Positions 22,601 to 34,946 of a DNA stretch of 64,000 bases are shown piece by piece. The stretch comes from Gentiana macrophylla (Eukaryota; Streptophyta; Magnoliopsida; Gentianales; Gentianaceae): NCBI GenBank assembly GCA_026214975.1, contig JAOBSW010000331.1, positions 1 through 64,000 on the forward strand, read 5' to 3'. Position 1 is the first letter of the stretch, and the number at the start of each line of letters is the position of its first letter. Under the pieces are notes generated by a model, which ran no database searches, had not been told where the DNA came from, and was given only the letters and a program-made list of their open reading frames with translations. A program made the position numbers and the translations under genes.

Positions 22601-24051
22601 TCTGTCAAAACATCTCTGTCATCTGTTGTATTTTTGGCGATGATAATTCTGTGCGGAGCCAAGTCTTCTGCAACAGCTGTAAGATTGGATTTGACCTCAA
22701 CAACTTTTTCCAAAATCTGCCCAATGTCAATAGCAGAATCAGACTTATGGACCTCGTTGATCTGTACCCTTCCCTCACATGAGAAGGGTACCTTATCAGC
22801 ATCCAAATGAGTAATAGTGCTTTGCGTTTCCAGCAAGTCGTTGCTGTTATGCACCTCTTCAAGAGAGAAAAAACCATTCATATCAATTTCGCTAAGCCCA
22901 ATTGCTCCACTTTGATTTTCAGATCCAAGCCCCTCCTGCGCCTCAGCACTATCAAACAAGAAATCCATTGTCTCGTAAGGAGACTCATCACCAGAAACTT
23001 CTCCTTCTTCAATAGCATCTGCAGCAGCAAGGCAATCAGACGAGTCCCCTGCAGTAGGAGAACATATCAGTTCCTCGAATTCCTTCTCCTTCATCCTCAA
23101 TTCCATAGACAAATCCCTTTCGTCTTTTAAGCTTGTATCATCAGTTTGTTGAGGAGGTGCAGAAACATTAAGAACGGTATCGGTATGGAAACAGAAATCA
23201 CCAGGAACCTCGTAGTCATGGAGGGTAGGCAACATATCCAGTTTCTGCTCTATGATTCCCTCGTGCCCAACCGCAGTACAAGAACTTTTCTTCTCATCCA
23301 CTACATGACAAACACTCATAATATGAGCATTGTTTTCTTCACCTGAATCCACAGGGCTGACGCAATTGACGTCTCTTTCTTTACAGTTTCGTTCAACCTC
23401 AGCATCCATTGGATCCAAGCAACTGACATCGCTTGGCATCTTGTGGATGTCTCCGTTTAAAAAACCAGCTGGAGGTTCCTGTAGAGCTACAGAATCACAC
23501 GGCACCAGATGGCATCCCCCAGATACATTTTGGACTGATGTTTCTCCTGCTGACATATTGCCGCCAAATGCAGTCAAAATTAGTCATTGTTTTTAAAACA
23601 AAGTGTGAATGTAATCGTCTATAATTCTAATCTAATAATTGCACGTTCAATATATACAATAAGAACAGTTTAGTTTGTTAGCAAATTTAGTGAGGATGCA
23701 TAAGCTTCAGCAACCATAAAGCTGCCTTTTGGCTTTTAGCCACTAAATATCCTGCAAAACAAGAATTCAAGAAAAGAAAGCATAATACAACAAAATTAAA
23801 ACAATAAACAAAAGCGCGTACCATAAAAACTTACCCTGTTTAGGAGGCAACTGAGGAGATTGGAGAGCGGCGCAGTGGGACAGGATTTGAACGAATGTGC
23901 AATAGGTCTGGCTACGGAGTGGCCGGCGGGGAAGAGGAGGGAAATTGAAAGTAGGGTTTTCACAAGGTTCTAGTACTGAAGACTTCATCTTCACCTCTGT
24001 ATTTTGCAGATTCTCAAAAAGATTAGGGCTTTTAAAAACAGAAAACTGCAT
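19649..24051 (-). CDS. C3H65: CCCH zinc-finger protein, C3H65/EMB1789-like
   Basis: Start at 24051 (MQFSVFKSPN). Likely exons: 24051-23835, a poorly defined second exon near 23755, 23549-22452, 22213-22139, 21976-21849, 21769-21720, 20840-20700 and 20569-19649. The long exon is acidic and includes AIEEGEVSGDESP. Next come the basic RGPLSKERKAKKK and AEKNMKLGVKRLKLQP, then three CCCH fingers: CRHYMNGRCQMGEKCKFSH, CRHFACHSCMKGDDCPYDH and CEKYANDNRCPRGAGCKFSH. A serine-rich C-terminus follows. The family is thought to be RNA-binding, and the Arabidopsis member is embryo-essential. Exon 22213-22139 does not join the next in frame, and a stop follows CKFSH in exon 21769-21720 while KTPLTKSK continues in another frame. 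Both need one base, so the gene may be slightly damaged or the assembly wrong. Confidence 0.72.
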
Positions 24052-24364
24052 AATTGTTTAAATATGTTCCCCGAAAGATGTTGAAGAGGGGACGTTTACT
24101 ACTGGCACTCTCCTATCGGTGAGAGTAATCTATGTGGGCGATTCTCGACCTTGCAGCTTTTTTATACTCAGAATGAATCACAGTGCACAAAATCGTCACA
24201 CGTAGCCTCAGCTTCTTACGTGGAGTCTTCATGTTAGAATTCCCTATTGAAGAGGCCTCTTTGACCAACTTTCTTGGTTATAATTTTTTTGGGGAATTGC
24301 TCAGTAGTCTTATATTTAACTATGTCAAAATAATCTTTCACTATTTGTCTATTTAAAAATAAAT

Positions 24365-27300
24365 AAAAAACCGAAAATAATGTAAGGAATAACTTGCCTC
24401 CCTTTAATTCCCTCAAAATTATTTCCCTCCTTTCCCCCAAATTCATATTTTGAATAAAACACCATTTTCCCTCTTATCTTTCTTATTCTTTCTTTTCTTC
24501 TTCCATCTTCTTCTTCCTCGTTCTTCTTCTTCTCTTCAAACTCGTTTTTTTTTCCTCCTCTATTTCAAACTCGTTTTTTTTTCCTTCTTCCTTCTTCTTC
24601 TTCCTTCTTCCTTCTTTCTTCTTCTTCTTCTTCTTCTTCCTTATTCTTCTTCTTCTTCTTCCTCCATTAACTCGTTTTTCTATTCCTTCTTTTTGTTTTT
24701 CTATTCCTTCTTTATTCATCTTCTTCTTCCTCAAACTCGTTTTTCGTGTAACAAGTTCAAGCATGTTCAGGGGCTTGGGGTTCGAGTGGGTTCGAATTGG
24801 TGTGATTTGGATGGGTGATTTGGGTTCGAATGGGTGATTTGAGTTCGAATGAGTGTGATTTGGGCTTGTGTAACATGTTCAAACTCGTGTAACAAGTTCA
24901 AGCATGTTCAGAGGCTTGGGTTCGAATTGGTGTGATTTGGGTTCGAAGGGGTGATTTGGGTTCGAATGGGTGTGATTTGGTATGATTTGGGCTTGTGTAA
25001 CATGTTCAAACTCGTGTAACAAGTTCAAGCATGTTCAGGGGCTTGGGGTTCGAGTGGGTTCGAATTGGTGTGATTTGGATGGGTGATTTGGGTTCGAATG
25101 GGTGATTTGGGTTCGAATGAGTGTGATTTGGGTTCGAATGGGTGTGATTTGGGTTCGAATGGGGTAATTTGGGTTTGAATGAGTTCGAATTGGGCTTGTG
25201 TAACATGTTCAAACTCGTATAACATGTTTAAACTTGTTCAGGGGCATTTTGGGTAAGTTAGGAGAAAAATTGGGTGATAGTCTTTTGAGCAAGAGTTTTT
25301 TCCGAAAAAATTATATAAACAAAAACTTTAGGCCAACAGACTTAATAGCCGCCGACCCTTAAATTTTTTTTTTTGAGAAAAGGTCTTGCCTAGATAGTCT
25401 TCCCCCTATTTTTTAGGTACCTTTAAAGGCATCACATGTAATTTATTTAGGCATCCAAATTGAGGGCACCACATTTTCACATGCTAATCTATTTTAGGTA
25501 CCACACTAATTTTTACATCTACTCATTGCATTACAATAATTACAAAATTATCATTTATACTTAAAGCACCACTATTGGAAATAAAATTTCCAGTCTTATC
25601 AAAATAATTACAATACAACCCATTAACTTTTGATTTTTATGAATTCACCCGCTACCCCACATTTTTTTCCTCCAAAACAATTATACCAAGGTCGAACTCC
25701 TCCTTCTCCATCGCCCAAACAGGACAGAACCTCCTCAGCCTCACAAATTGAAAAATCACAAAAGTCAGTAAGAATCCTGGATGATTAGGTATTATTATCA
25801 GCCAAACCAGTTTCAACAACAGAGAGTTTCTAAATCTAGTAACTAGACATTCGATGATATGTAAAAGTTCACAAAATCTAAAATTAATCAAAAAAACACG
25901 AAAGAAACGGAGTCTCAACTAGAACGACAAAACAACATAGAGAATTTCCATTTATTTTGACTCTGAAAAACAAAATAAGAAGCTACCTGGAAATTTACAC
26001 TAAACAACAAGCTACAACAAACTACAGCTGTGATATAACGGAAATAAATAGTTATACCAGAGGTCGAGGAACGTCGATTGCCGTCGCTTTTAACAATGCC
26101 GATTGGTAGAAGCGACTAAGAATAACAAAGTCATGTAAACGAGAAGGAAGTAGTAATCATCTAAGTCACCTAAGAAAATTAAATCGAAAATTCATCTACT
26201 CACCGGACTGTGGGAGCAGGCGGAAGAGCGGTAGCAGCAGCAGGAGATGTCGATTTTTTTTTTATATAAATTTTTTTTTGAAGAAGAAGAGATGTCGATT
26301 GAAATAGGGTAAATGTAATTTTATCTTTGTAGAAGAAGAACAAATATTTAATGTAGACAATTTTAGGGACTAATCCATAAATAAAAAAATTGACCATAGT
26401 TAAAATGTTCTGGAAATGACATAATAGGCTTTTTAACAAGTGTGGTATATTGAGTAAGATTATCATTTAAAAATCAATTATGTAGTGCCAAAGGAAATCA
26501 CTTAATTTTGTAAGAGCTGTGTCACGGGTAAAAAAATGTGGTGCTTTTAAAGACATCCTATTTTTTTCCCTTTTTCCCCAAAATACCCCTGTAACATGTT
26601 TAAACATGTTACACGAGTTTGATTCAAACTCGTGTAAATGGGTTCAAACATGTTTTCAAACTCGTGAAAATGGGTTTAAACATGTTCAAACTCGTGTAAA
26701 TGGGTTCAAACATGTTCAAACTCGTGAAAACATGTTCAAACCCGTGTAAACATATTCAAACATGTTCAAAATCGGGTAAATGGGTTCAAACATGTTAAAA
26801 CTCGTGAAAATGGGTTCAAACATATTCAAACATGTTCAAACTCATTTTCGAACATGTTTGAACTCGTTACACCCATTCTAACCCAAAATGACATTCATTC
26901 GAACCCAAATCACACCCATTCGAACTCATATCATCCATCTTCTCCAATCCCAAAATCCCTCCACGGAGCCAAGCCGGAATCTCGCCGGAACACGAATTCG
27001 AGCCAGAATCACACTCATTCACACCCAAATCACACTCATTCGAACTCAAATCACACTAATTCGAACACCCATTCCGAACTCGGTTGACAAGAAAAACGAG
27101 CTTGAACTCGTGTGATTTATGAACATAAAAACGAGTTAATGGAGAAAGAAGAAGGAAAATGAAGAAAAAAGGAAGAAGACGCGTTTGAAATGGAGGAAGA
27201 ATAAGAAGAAGAAGACAGACGAGGAGGAGAGGAGGAGAGGAGGAGGAAGAGAAAGAAGAAGAATAAAGATAAGAGGGGGGAGGGTTTGAATATACTCAAA

Positions 27301-27395
27301 ATTTGAATTTTGGGGAGGGAGGGAAAAATTTGGGGCTAATTAAGGGGGGCAATTTGGGAAATTCAGAATATTTACATTTTTCCTTTTTTTTTTAA
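24365..27395. mobile_element. Large foldback element, about 3 kb
   Basis: The two halves are inverted repeats. The left arm begins near 24390 with AAGGAATAACTTGCCTCCC, then CCCCAAATTCATATTTTGAA, a long CTT-rich tract (24478-24740) and the minisatellite GGGTTCGAATGGGTGTGATT (24775-25240). The right arm reads the same order inverted: TTGCCCCCCTTAATTAGCCC, CAAAATTCAAATTTTGAG, CTTCTT tract (27120-27270), and ATTCGAAC/CACACCC minisatellite (26870-27090). Inner blocks at 25410-25520 and 26440-26580 also pair loosely. The core (about 25600-26430) has only unsupported short frames. Long complex inverted arms suggest a foldback or MULE-type non-autonomous transposon; target duplications are not identified. 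Confidence 0.75.
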
Positions 27396-27413
27396 ATAAT
27401 AAAAAAAAAAAAA

Positions 27414-27786
27414 AACTTAGGTAATCCCATTGTGTTTTTATTTGCTGCATTCATTAGTTGAACATTACGAAATATACACAACACTCACAGAGACAACTAT
27501 GTGACTAGTGAGAAATGCTTGTGCTACGACAAAATGTGCACAACAAATCACACAACCATTGATTTTTTTAAGACCTATATGATTCGATAGGTCCCACATC
27601 ATAATCAATGGCCCCAAAGTGTTGTGTATTGTGGCCATTTTATTGTGGCATTATCTCTACTCAACAGAATTACACACTAGTATGGTTCTCATTTCTCATG
27701 ATAGCATAATAGAGTTGAGCTACAGATGCTCCATCAGCCAAGACCAAATGAAGAATCCAGATAATGAAGTGAGAGTGCACGCTTTC
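27414..27786. repeat. MER3 downstream flank, duplicated at 12.3 kb
   Basis: This is the counterpart of 12313-12523 with an added MITE (about 27505-27663). It ends 31 bases beyond the MER3 stop codon, so it probably includes MER3 3'UTR. The two copies differ by scattered substitutions. Confidence 0.85.
27505..27663. mobile_element. MITE in the MER3 3' flank
   Basis: Roughly 160 bp absent from the duplicate at 12.3 kb. Its ends are inverted: the left begins GTGAGAAATGCTTGTGCTAC and the right, read inwards, GTAGAGATAATGCCACAATA, with shared GC(C/T)AC(A/G)A(T/C)AAAATG, then CACAACA and CCATTGAT. A central palindrome CCTATATGATTCGATAGG lies between the arms. The target duplication may be the trinucleotide CTA, not certain. 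Confidence 0.72.
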
Positions 27787-27817
27787 GCCATTTTGTTTTT
27801 CTCATTTAATCAAGAAA

Positions 27818-30800
27818 CTAGAGAAATGAAAATACACTTTGAAATCCCTTGAAAAAGTTCTCTGCTGAGCAACACTTTGTTCTACCAAGACTTTGGGACG
27901 CTGACTGATCCTGATAACACTCTGTTGACAATACACTGTTCTCCGGGCTTTTCCTAACTGGCGAGATACTGGGAACCGACGTTTCCTCTTTTCTTGTTTG
28001 CATTGCTTCTGAAGATTCAACTTTTTTGTCAGACAAAAAGGTTGGACTCCTGTGAAACATGATGTCCTCCACATTCGTGTTTGTTTTAAAAGTTAGATCG
28101 CGCTCAGGGGCTGCAAACGACTCGTCTTGTAGCAAGAATTGCATTTGCCTGTATCCCTCAAAGTTCTCTGTGGCCGAATTTACATTAACGTTCTGATTCT
28201 TGAGGTAAGGTCCATTTGTCAATCCAGTGGCATCCAAATTGCCAGGTGCTTGGAAGTTCTTTGCTTTCTTTTGTATGTGTTCAAATATTGTTCTTTCAGT
28301 CGGAACTTCTGGTTCTGGAATAAAGATGGTGTCGAGATTATTATCGTTCAATGAGAAATGATATGAAAAAACGTAAAGACTATACAGACTGACCTCTACT
28401 ACTTGTTAATGAAATGTCTTCATACAGCTCTTGGCCATTAGCTAGTCCAGAGTGTACTGAATCAATAAGTTCAACTGATTCTGTTGTCCCGCTCCAACAT
28501 AGGACTTCATCGTTGTCTCCTTCTGGAACATAGATTGAAGGCTGATATCCGAGCTGCCTGCGCTTCTTAATGAGTGTCAAAGTCTCTGATGATGGATTAC
28601 AAATATTCTCTGACAAGGAGAAAGCAGGGAAACTCTTGGCCTTTTTGCGTATGTGGTCGAATACCGTGTTTTCAGTGATTATCTTGCATTCATCATCCTC
28701 AATGTTCACAGCTGTTACAGATTCATCTGTCATAAGTAGATGTCAGGAGTCAGTGGGATGAACGTAAAGATGATTGTGAATGATGTTTGTTCTCTATTTA
28801 CCTTCTTCAAGATCCTCATCTAAAAGCTTGAAGCTGGGTCTGATCAGAAAGAAAAAGTAAATCCAGTCATTATTAATGCATTTGAACTTAATAGGAAATT
28901 AGTCAGCAAAAGTAAATTTCATCATCTAGCATGAGTTTGACTCGAAACCTCAAACGCGACTCTTTGATGGAGTTAGTCCCTTACATGTAATCTGATTCTT
29001 TTGTTGACGGATTTGAATGGCAAGGCACTGCTGGTGCTAGAGACGTTAAAGAATTGTCTTCTTTAATCGTACACACTTTTGTTGGGTGAGGGTGAGAAGT
29101 CAAAGTGTGTCTGGAGACATGTCCATGCATGAGGTTTAATTTGCTCTCTTTACTTATAGTGATCTTCTGTTTAATGTCAATGCCAACTGCATTCACAAGA
29201 TCAGAATCAGATAAAACATAGGAAGGGGAGGAGGGGAGGGGGGAGGGGGGGAGGGGGGGAGTTACTCACCAAATTCTTGGAATATGAGATCCGCAACAGC
29301 TGTCAGCTCTGCTTCATGAGGGCTTGGCAGCATAATTGTTGCACTATATGGGCTGTCATACGGAATTAACATCAATGAGCCCAAATACATATTCCCCTGA
29401 TCCATTCACAAGCAACGAAGAGCAAGAGGATGGATGCTTTGCACTTTTGAGTTTCGAAAAGAAAAAAGGTTTGAGCATGCGTACCTGGAAAACTCTTCCA
29501 CCCTGCATCAACAATTAAGCAGTTATAGTCAATGCGATTACAAAAAAAGAGACAGAGAAAAAAAAGAAGACCCCGGTGGTAAATGTTCAATAATTCGACA
29601 TCTCAAACGAAAGGGAATCACGAAATAATCAATTTATTTATGCTGTTAAAGCATAATTGCATGCATATAATACAAACTTGGTTAGACAGTCTTGAATAGG
29701 AGGTATAGTCAATATCATGAACCCATGTGTTATACCGTGCACATCGTAATCACATGATAAATCAAAACACGATGTACCTTATCTTTTCATGAAAAAGAAT
29801 TATGTTGTCCTCTTCAATACCAATTATCTGTACAAAGAAATTCCATGTCCGTTGGTTACTCAGTCGTTACAAAACGAACCAAAAGCATTACATGCAGAAT
29901 CAATTAGCAATTTTCCTGCAATTTCATAATTTAGAAGCTAACCCACTGATGGTGCATACCATGTCAGCGAAATGTCGTTTAGTTGAGACTGAGGGTTGTG
30001 CAAGCCTGGTAAGAGTCATCATTAGCTTGGATTTTCCGTGTTTAGGGCCCTCGATTTTCTCAAACTTCATCTCGACCTTTGGTGGTAGGAATTGCAACGA
30101 CTCTTTAATATGGTTGCCAAAAGGAAATTTTCTGCCAGTGACTATTTCAATTTTTCTTGGATCTGCATCATGTAAGGAATCGAAAGAATTTACCCCCATC
30201 GATTGAAGTGCCTGAGTTGAACACCATGTTAGTACACAGAAAAAAAAGAATCCACTAACTAATAACTATACAGCTTTTTTAGAAGTATAAGCTGCAACCT
30301 TTGCTGTCACCATTCCGATCCCTGGTAATTGTTTCAACAAGTATGGACTATCATTCCACAACTTTTGGTATAAGGATTTAGCTAAAAACATCAAATTCCG
30401 AGCTCCTTTATAGTTTTTCTTGTGGATAAAATAATCTCTCATGCACTTCGCAATTCTACATCCATTTGAGCATATGGCATTCAAGTCCTGTAGGAAAGAA
30501 AGGTGGCTTATACATCATTAAGCACAAGCAAAGTAAGTCACCAACATTAACTCTGGAGGAAGAAAAACCTGGTTCATTGATAAATCGTGCACTGCCGGAT
30601 CCCCTGTTAGGCAGTCATTTGTCAACACGAATATCTTCTCTTCTGTGGTTTGAATTCGCTTCTTTACTTTCCCTTTATCACCTAGGATGTGAAAACGCAG
30701 CCGACCATCTTTGTCGATGTTTATGTCATTTAAAATCTTCTTTTCATTGCGTCTAAGCTGTATCCCTTCAATTTGTAAGGAACAAATCAAATATGAAACT

Positions 30801-33485
30801 GCATATTAAAAAATAATGAATAATGGATAATAAATTATTTATCAGCACATACAGGCAAGTTCCTCTGCACGAGATATGATGTGTAGGGCTTCTTCTATGC
30901 TACAGACAGAAGGGGCGAGCATAATGTGCTTCATAGTACCAAATTTTAAATAATACTTCGTCATCAACCTCCCAGGTTCTGAAAAGATATGAACGAGTTG
31001 CTCTTCTTTCTAACAAAAACATACTAGGATACGGATCTGTTACGAAACGAACAGTACCGAGAGGCTTTAATAGAAAACCGTCTTCATCAGTCCAGATCAT
31101 TTGATAATGTGATAATTCATTGACTTTTTGAACGCAAACCTCTGGCAGGATAATTGAAGCAGACAGTGTAAGGACATACTTTCTACGAAGAGTGTCATAT
31201 CTCAATGAATTCTATAATCGACTCACCTTGCATATGCTTCTCTACCCAGTTACATGATACAGCTTTCTTCACTGCATATTTCTCAGGATTCTAAATTTTA
31301 CAGAAAAACATGTCAGTCATTCAAGCAATAATATGATGTCAAAAGCACACTGGTACGTGCCTTTTCATCCGCGACATGCAAGTATGAACATTCCATCCAT
31401 TCAATTGCTCTTGTTATATCTGGTATGGTAAGCTGAACTATTTCTGCTGTTAGGTGCTCTGTAATACATGGTAGCAACCTTAAGACAAAGAGAGATCATT
31501 TTAATGTCCAATCAAATGCCATCATATCAATCAGTATATAGTATACACCAAAGGCACAAAGTCTGAATTTCAAGATTTGCATACTGTGATTCCACCATTT
31601 CACATCCATTCAGCAAATTCTCGTATAAATGAACCTAAAATGACACATGACCAGAGTCACAAAACAACATATACAGTGGTCCCAGCTAAGGGTTTCAGGA
31701 ATAACAATTATTTGTGAGAGCACGGAAGAAGTAGGGATGCATTCTTACCGTGTCTCTCCTGGTCATTATGATTGCTGTTCCTGTATCATCAAATGGAGGG
31801 CGGCCTGCCCTTCCACACATCTGCAAAACAGAAGAGCTGTATAATTTCCACAAGAAAAGGTAGACGGCAAGGCAACAAAACCCTACTGTTTGTAATAGAG
31901 AGTAAAAATCACAGGACAGAACATTCCATGAACCTCTCCCATCTTCCCATACCCAACCAAAAGATAATGCTCATGCAGTTCCACATAATTGTTGTCTTTG
32001 GACTAAACTATTCATTTTAGTCTTTGATCCTTAGGAAATAATCATTCTATATCGTCATGAAACCAGTAAATACCTGCAGGATCATGGATCTGTCTAATTC
32101 CATATATGTCCCTTTTTCTTTGTTGCTGGGACATAATAAATAAAGTAATTACCAAGAAAAAAATAAAAGCACATAATAGAAGAATGTAATTATGACAAAG
32201 GAAATGGAGACTGGTAGACATACAAGTGCTGTGTTGACTTGATTACGACGGTGTGGGCTGGTAGGTTGATTCCATGCGCAAGAGTATTTGTCGTACAGAG
32301 AATTTGAAGATCACCATTCAGAAAAAGACCCTCAATGAGGTTGCGATCCTTGGGGGATAGTCCACCATTGTGATAGCCAACTGTTAAACCCACACGATTA
32401 CTACTACTGCTAATAATAATATTAATAATTGCCTATTATTCACCCTACATGATCAACCAACTTTCAATCCACCCTGCTTACATTTCTTTCTTTTTATGCA
32501 CCTTGCTTCCTCCATGAGGAGGTAGCTCATGTCATATTAGGAGGTTGTTACTTATCTTTACTTTGAAAGGGTGTAGAGGAAAAGTACAGACCCCCATAGA
32601 GAATATAAGATTGCATCTGCTTGTCACCACATGACAGTGAAGCTTCCCTCAGCCTTTCCTGCTGTTCACTGCTTTTTATGAAAGGATTTGAATGACCAAA
32701 GGTCATCGCTGTTTGAGCCACTCGTTGTGCAGCTTCTTGTGCTCCTTTTCTAGTAGAGCAAAATATGAGGGCAGATTTTCCTCTGGAGTGTTGCATAAGA
32801 ATATCTGTGATTTGATCAATTTTCTTCAGTTTACATACTCCGTAGATGAAGCATTAATGAAGATGGAGGGGAAGTTTCTTTTGTCAATAGCCAGTGCTTA
32901 CCAAAGAGGTAGTTCTGTAGCCGCTGGATATGGACATGTAGAATATTTTATCAATAATCATACTTTAAGTACCAAAAATTATAAACTTTTCTTATAGTAC
33001 ACAAAGTGGACATACCTTCTCAAATAAGAAGTCATTTTTGGCAGGAGTATAACCTGCAAGCAACAATTGTCATAGCTGCATTCAATAAGGGCTACGAAAG
33101 AATATTAGAAACTAAAAACATTGTAAATTTTCGTATTGTTATTGTCAAAATGTTGCTTGATGCACATAATGCCAAAGTGCAGTCGTTGCATACCTAAAAC
33201 TTTGGTGGTCAATTTTACAGGTCGCATTTCTTCTCCAAATCTTCACAAGGATAAAAAATTAATAAAATGCTGTAGATGACATAAAAGTAAGAGAAAACAA
33301 CACAGAAAACATATTCCAATAATTTGGTTACCTCTTCATTCCTTCATTAGGAACCCTTAGCCACTCAGCTACATCAGTGAAAATGTTTAGGCAAATGATT
33401 ACTCCAAAATGCAGTTATGACCAGTAATTCATTTCTCATAGTTAAAGAAAAGCATACTAATACTGATACTGATACAACTACTACG

Positions 33486-33521
<36 letters not shown>

Positions 33522-34946
33522 AATAATAGAAATTTACCTAGATCCTCAATATTTGGGATAGTGGCAGATACAGCCAGGAATCGCACATGGGCCAGTGGAC
33601 TTGATTTCATTTCTGAGTATTGAGAAAGCATTTTGATTCGACTAACTATTGCTTCCAAAGCTGCTCCACGAGGATCATTCAAAATATGAACTTCATCGAT
33701 AAGCACGAGAGCTATATCGCTAAAAAAGCTCAATCCTCCATCTTTCAAGTGATTACGAGTCACCGCATCAAACTTCTGCAGAAATGATAAGGAACTCTGA
33801 GCTGCAGGAAAACAATGAATACACGAATACTTAAAGAATGAACGGTTTCACATGCTTACTAACCTCTGGAGTGGTGAAAATAATGTCAGCATCTAGTATA
33901 TTCCTTATGTTATAGTACTCATTATCACCTGTCAGCTCCAAGCAAATTATTCCCCATGATCCAAACTTATGCATCCAATCACGAAGCTTTTCTTGGACCA
34001 GGGCCTTTGATGGAGCAATGTAAATCTTCACCTCACAAAAAGAGGTATATTACAATAAAAAATTGAAAGTAAACATGGCTCAGCATACATTGAAAAACAC
34101 ACAAAAAAATTAGACCACTGATCTTTACTTCTCTATTTCTCCAGCCCTGAATACCACGTGAGGAACGAAGAACTATGAGGAAAAGAATAAATCCTATAAG
34201 AAGTGTGAAATCAAGGAGGGAGAGAGAGAGAGAGAGAGAGAGAGAAAGTAATGATAAATCAATGACAAGAGGCAATAACAAATTTAGATCAAAGAACATT
34301 AAGCAGTTAAGCTACTTTCTGCACATAAAATGAAAATGAGACCACAGGTGCTCTAAAGTTGAATACATACAGTTTTTAGCGTTCCCTTTACATGAACGAA
34401 GCTCCCATCTGTGGATATAAAGGTTGAAAGAAGCCTCAGAATGCATAATTCAAAGAGCACTGTCTTCCCACTTCCGGTTGGTGCTGATATAACCATGTTC
34501 ATATCGGAAAGATAGCAAGTAGAGAAGCATTCACTCTGCAACGAGTTAAAATACCTGTGGTAGAACGAAAACAGAACATGTATCATAAGCGAGATGCAAT
34601 TACAGCTTCCATAAGATACAGTAGGATTTAAAGTATTTTATCTGTTGTTCACAATCATCAGGAACTTCAATTGTTCTTTAGTTGCCCATTTTCAATGACA
34701 TTATGTTGGAATGTCTTATTTATCAGAGAAAAAGCATTTCAAAAGTCAACTAATAAAGCAAAAATAACAAAGAACAATTGCTAATCAAAGTCAGGCTTTT
34801 CACAGCCAGAACCATATGAAGTTTTCAAACAAAATAATCGAAGAAAACAAACAAAAAAACTACCTGAAGCTAAAAGTTGAACGAAAGGGAGCAGGTAAGT
34901 CTGCTACTGATCTTAGCCCGTAGTTATCCATGTATGAGCTTTGCAT
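27818..34946 (-). CDS. MER3: Meiotic DNA helicase MER3/HFM1 (ROCK-N-ROLLERS)
   Basis: Twenty-seven coding exons total 3606 nt (1201 residues plus stop), all joining in frame: 34946-34864, 34554-34371, 34025-33864, 33775-33538, 33368-33332, 33240-33194, 33053-33016, 32923-32902, 32804-32592, 32380-32224, 32125-32074, 31820-31749, 31634-31585, 31478-31361, 31290-31227, 31141-31058, 30978-30853, 30765-30569, 30487-30299, 30211-29960, 29827-29778, 29502-29485, 29352-29270, 29186-28985, 28839-28802, 28726-28394, 28314-27818. Motifs: Walker A APTGSGKT, DEVH box, SATIPN, QMCGRAGRPP (motif VI), then winged-helix/Sec63 with helix-hairpin-helix LLKQLPGIGMVTAK. The nuclear Ski2-like helicase stabilises joint molecules for class I crossovers. 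The C-terminal tail repeats a motif (TVFDHIRKKAKSF and TIFEHIQKKAKNF). A leader intron and E2F-like site lie upstream. Confidence 0.96.

Noticed and set aside
24450..24818. Long open frames on both strands in the CTT-rich tract
   Set aside because: They are simple-repeat translations (poly Ser/Leu or Lys/Glu) inside the foldback element, without domain or codon evidence.
24775..25240. CRISPR-like spaced repeats
   Set aside because: The GGTTCGAATGGGTGTGATT units are contiguous minisatellite repeats without unique spacers, in a plant nuclear genome.
25652..25918. 88-codon minus-strand frame in the foldback core as a captured gene
   Set aside because: It contains no motif I can assign and lies in AT-rich sequence; possible but unsupported.
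33417..33623. Plus-strand Asn-rich frame
   Set aside because: It is the AAC microsatellite in a MER3 intron plus antisense of exon 4.
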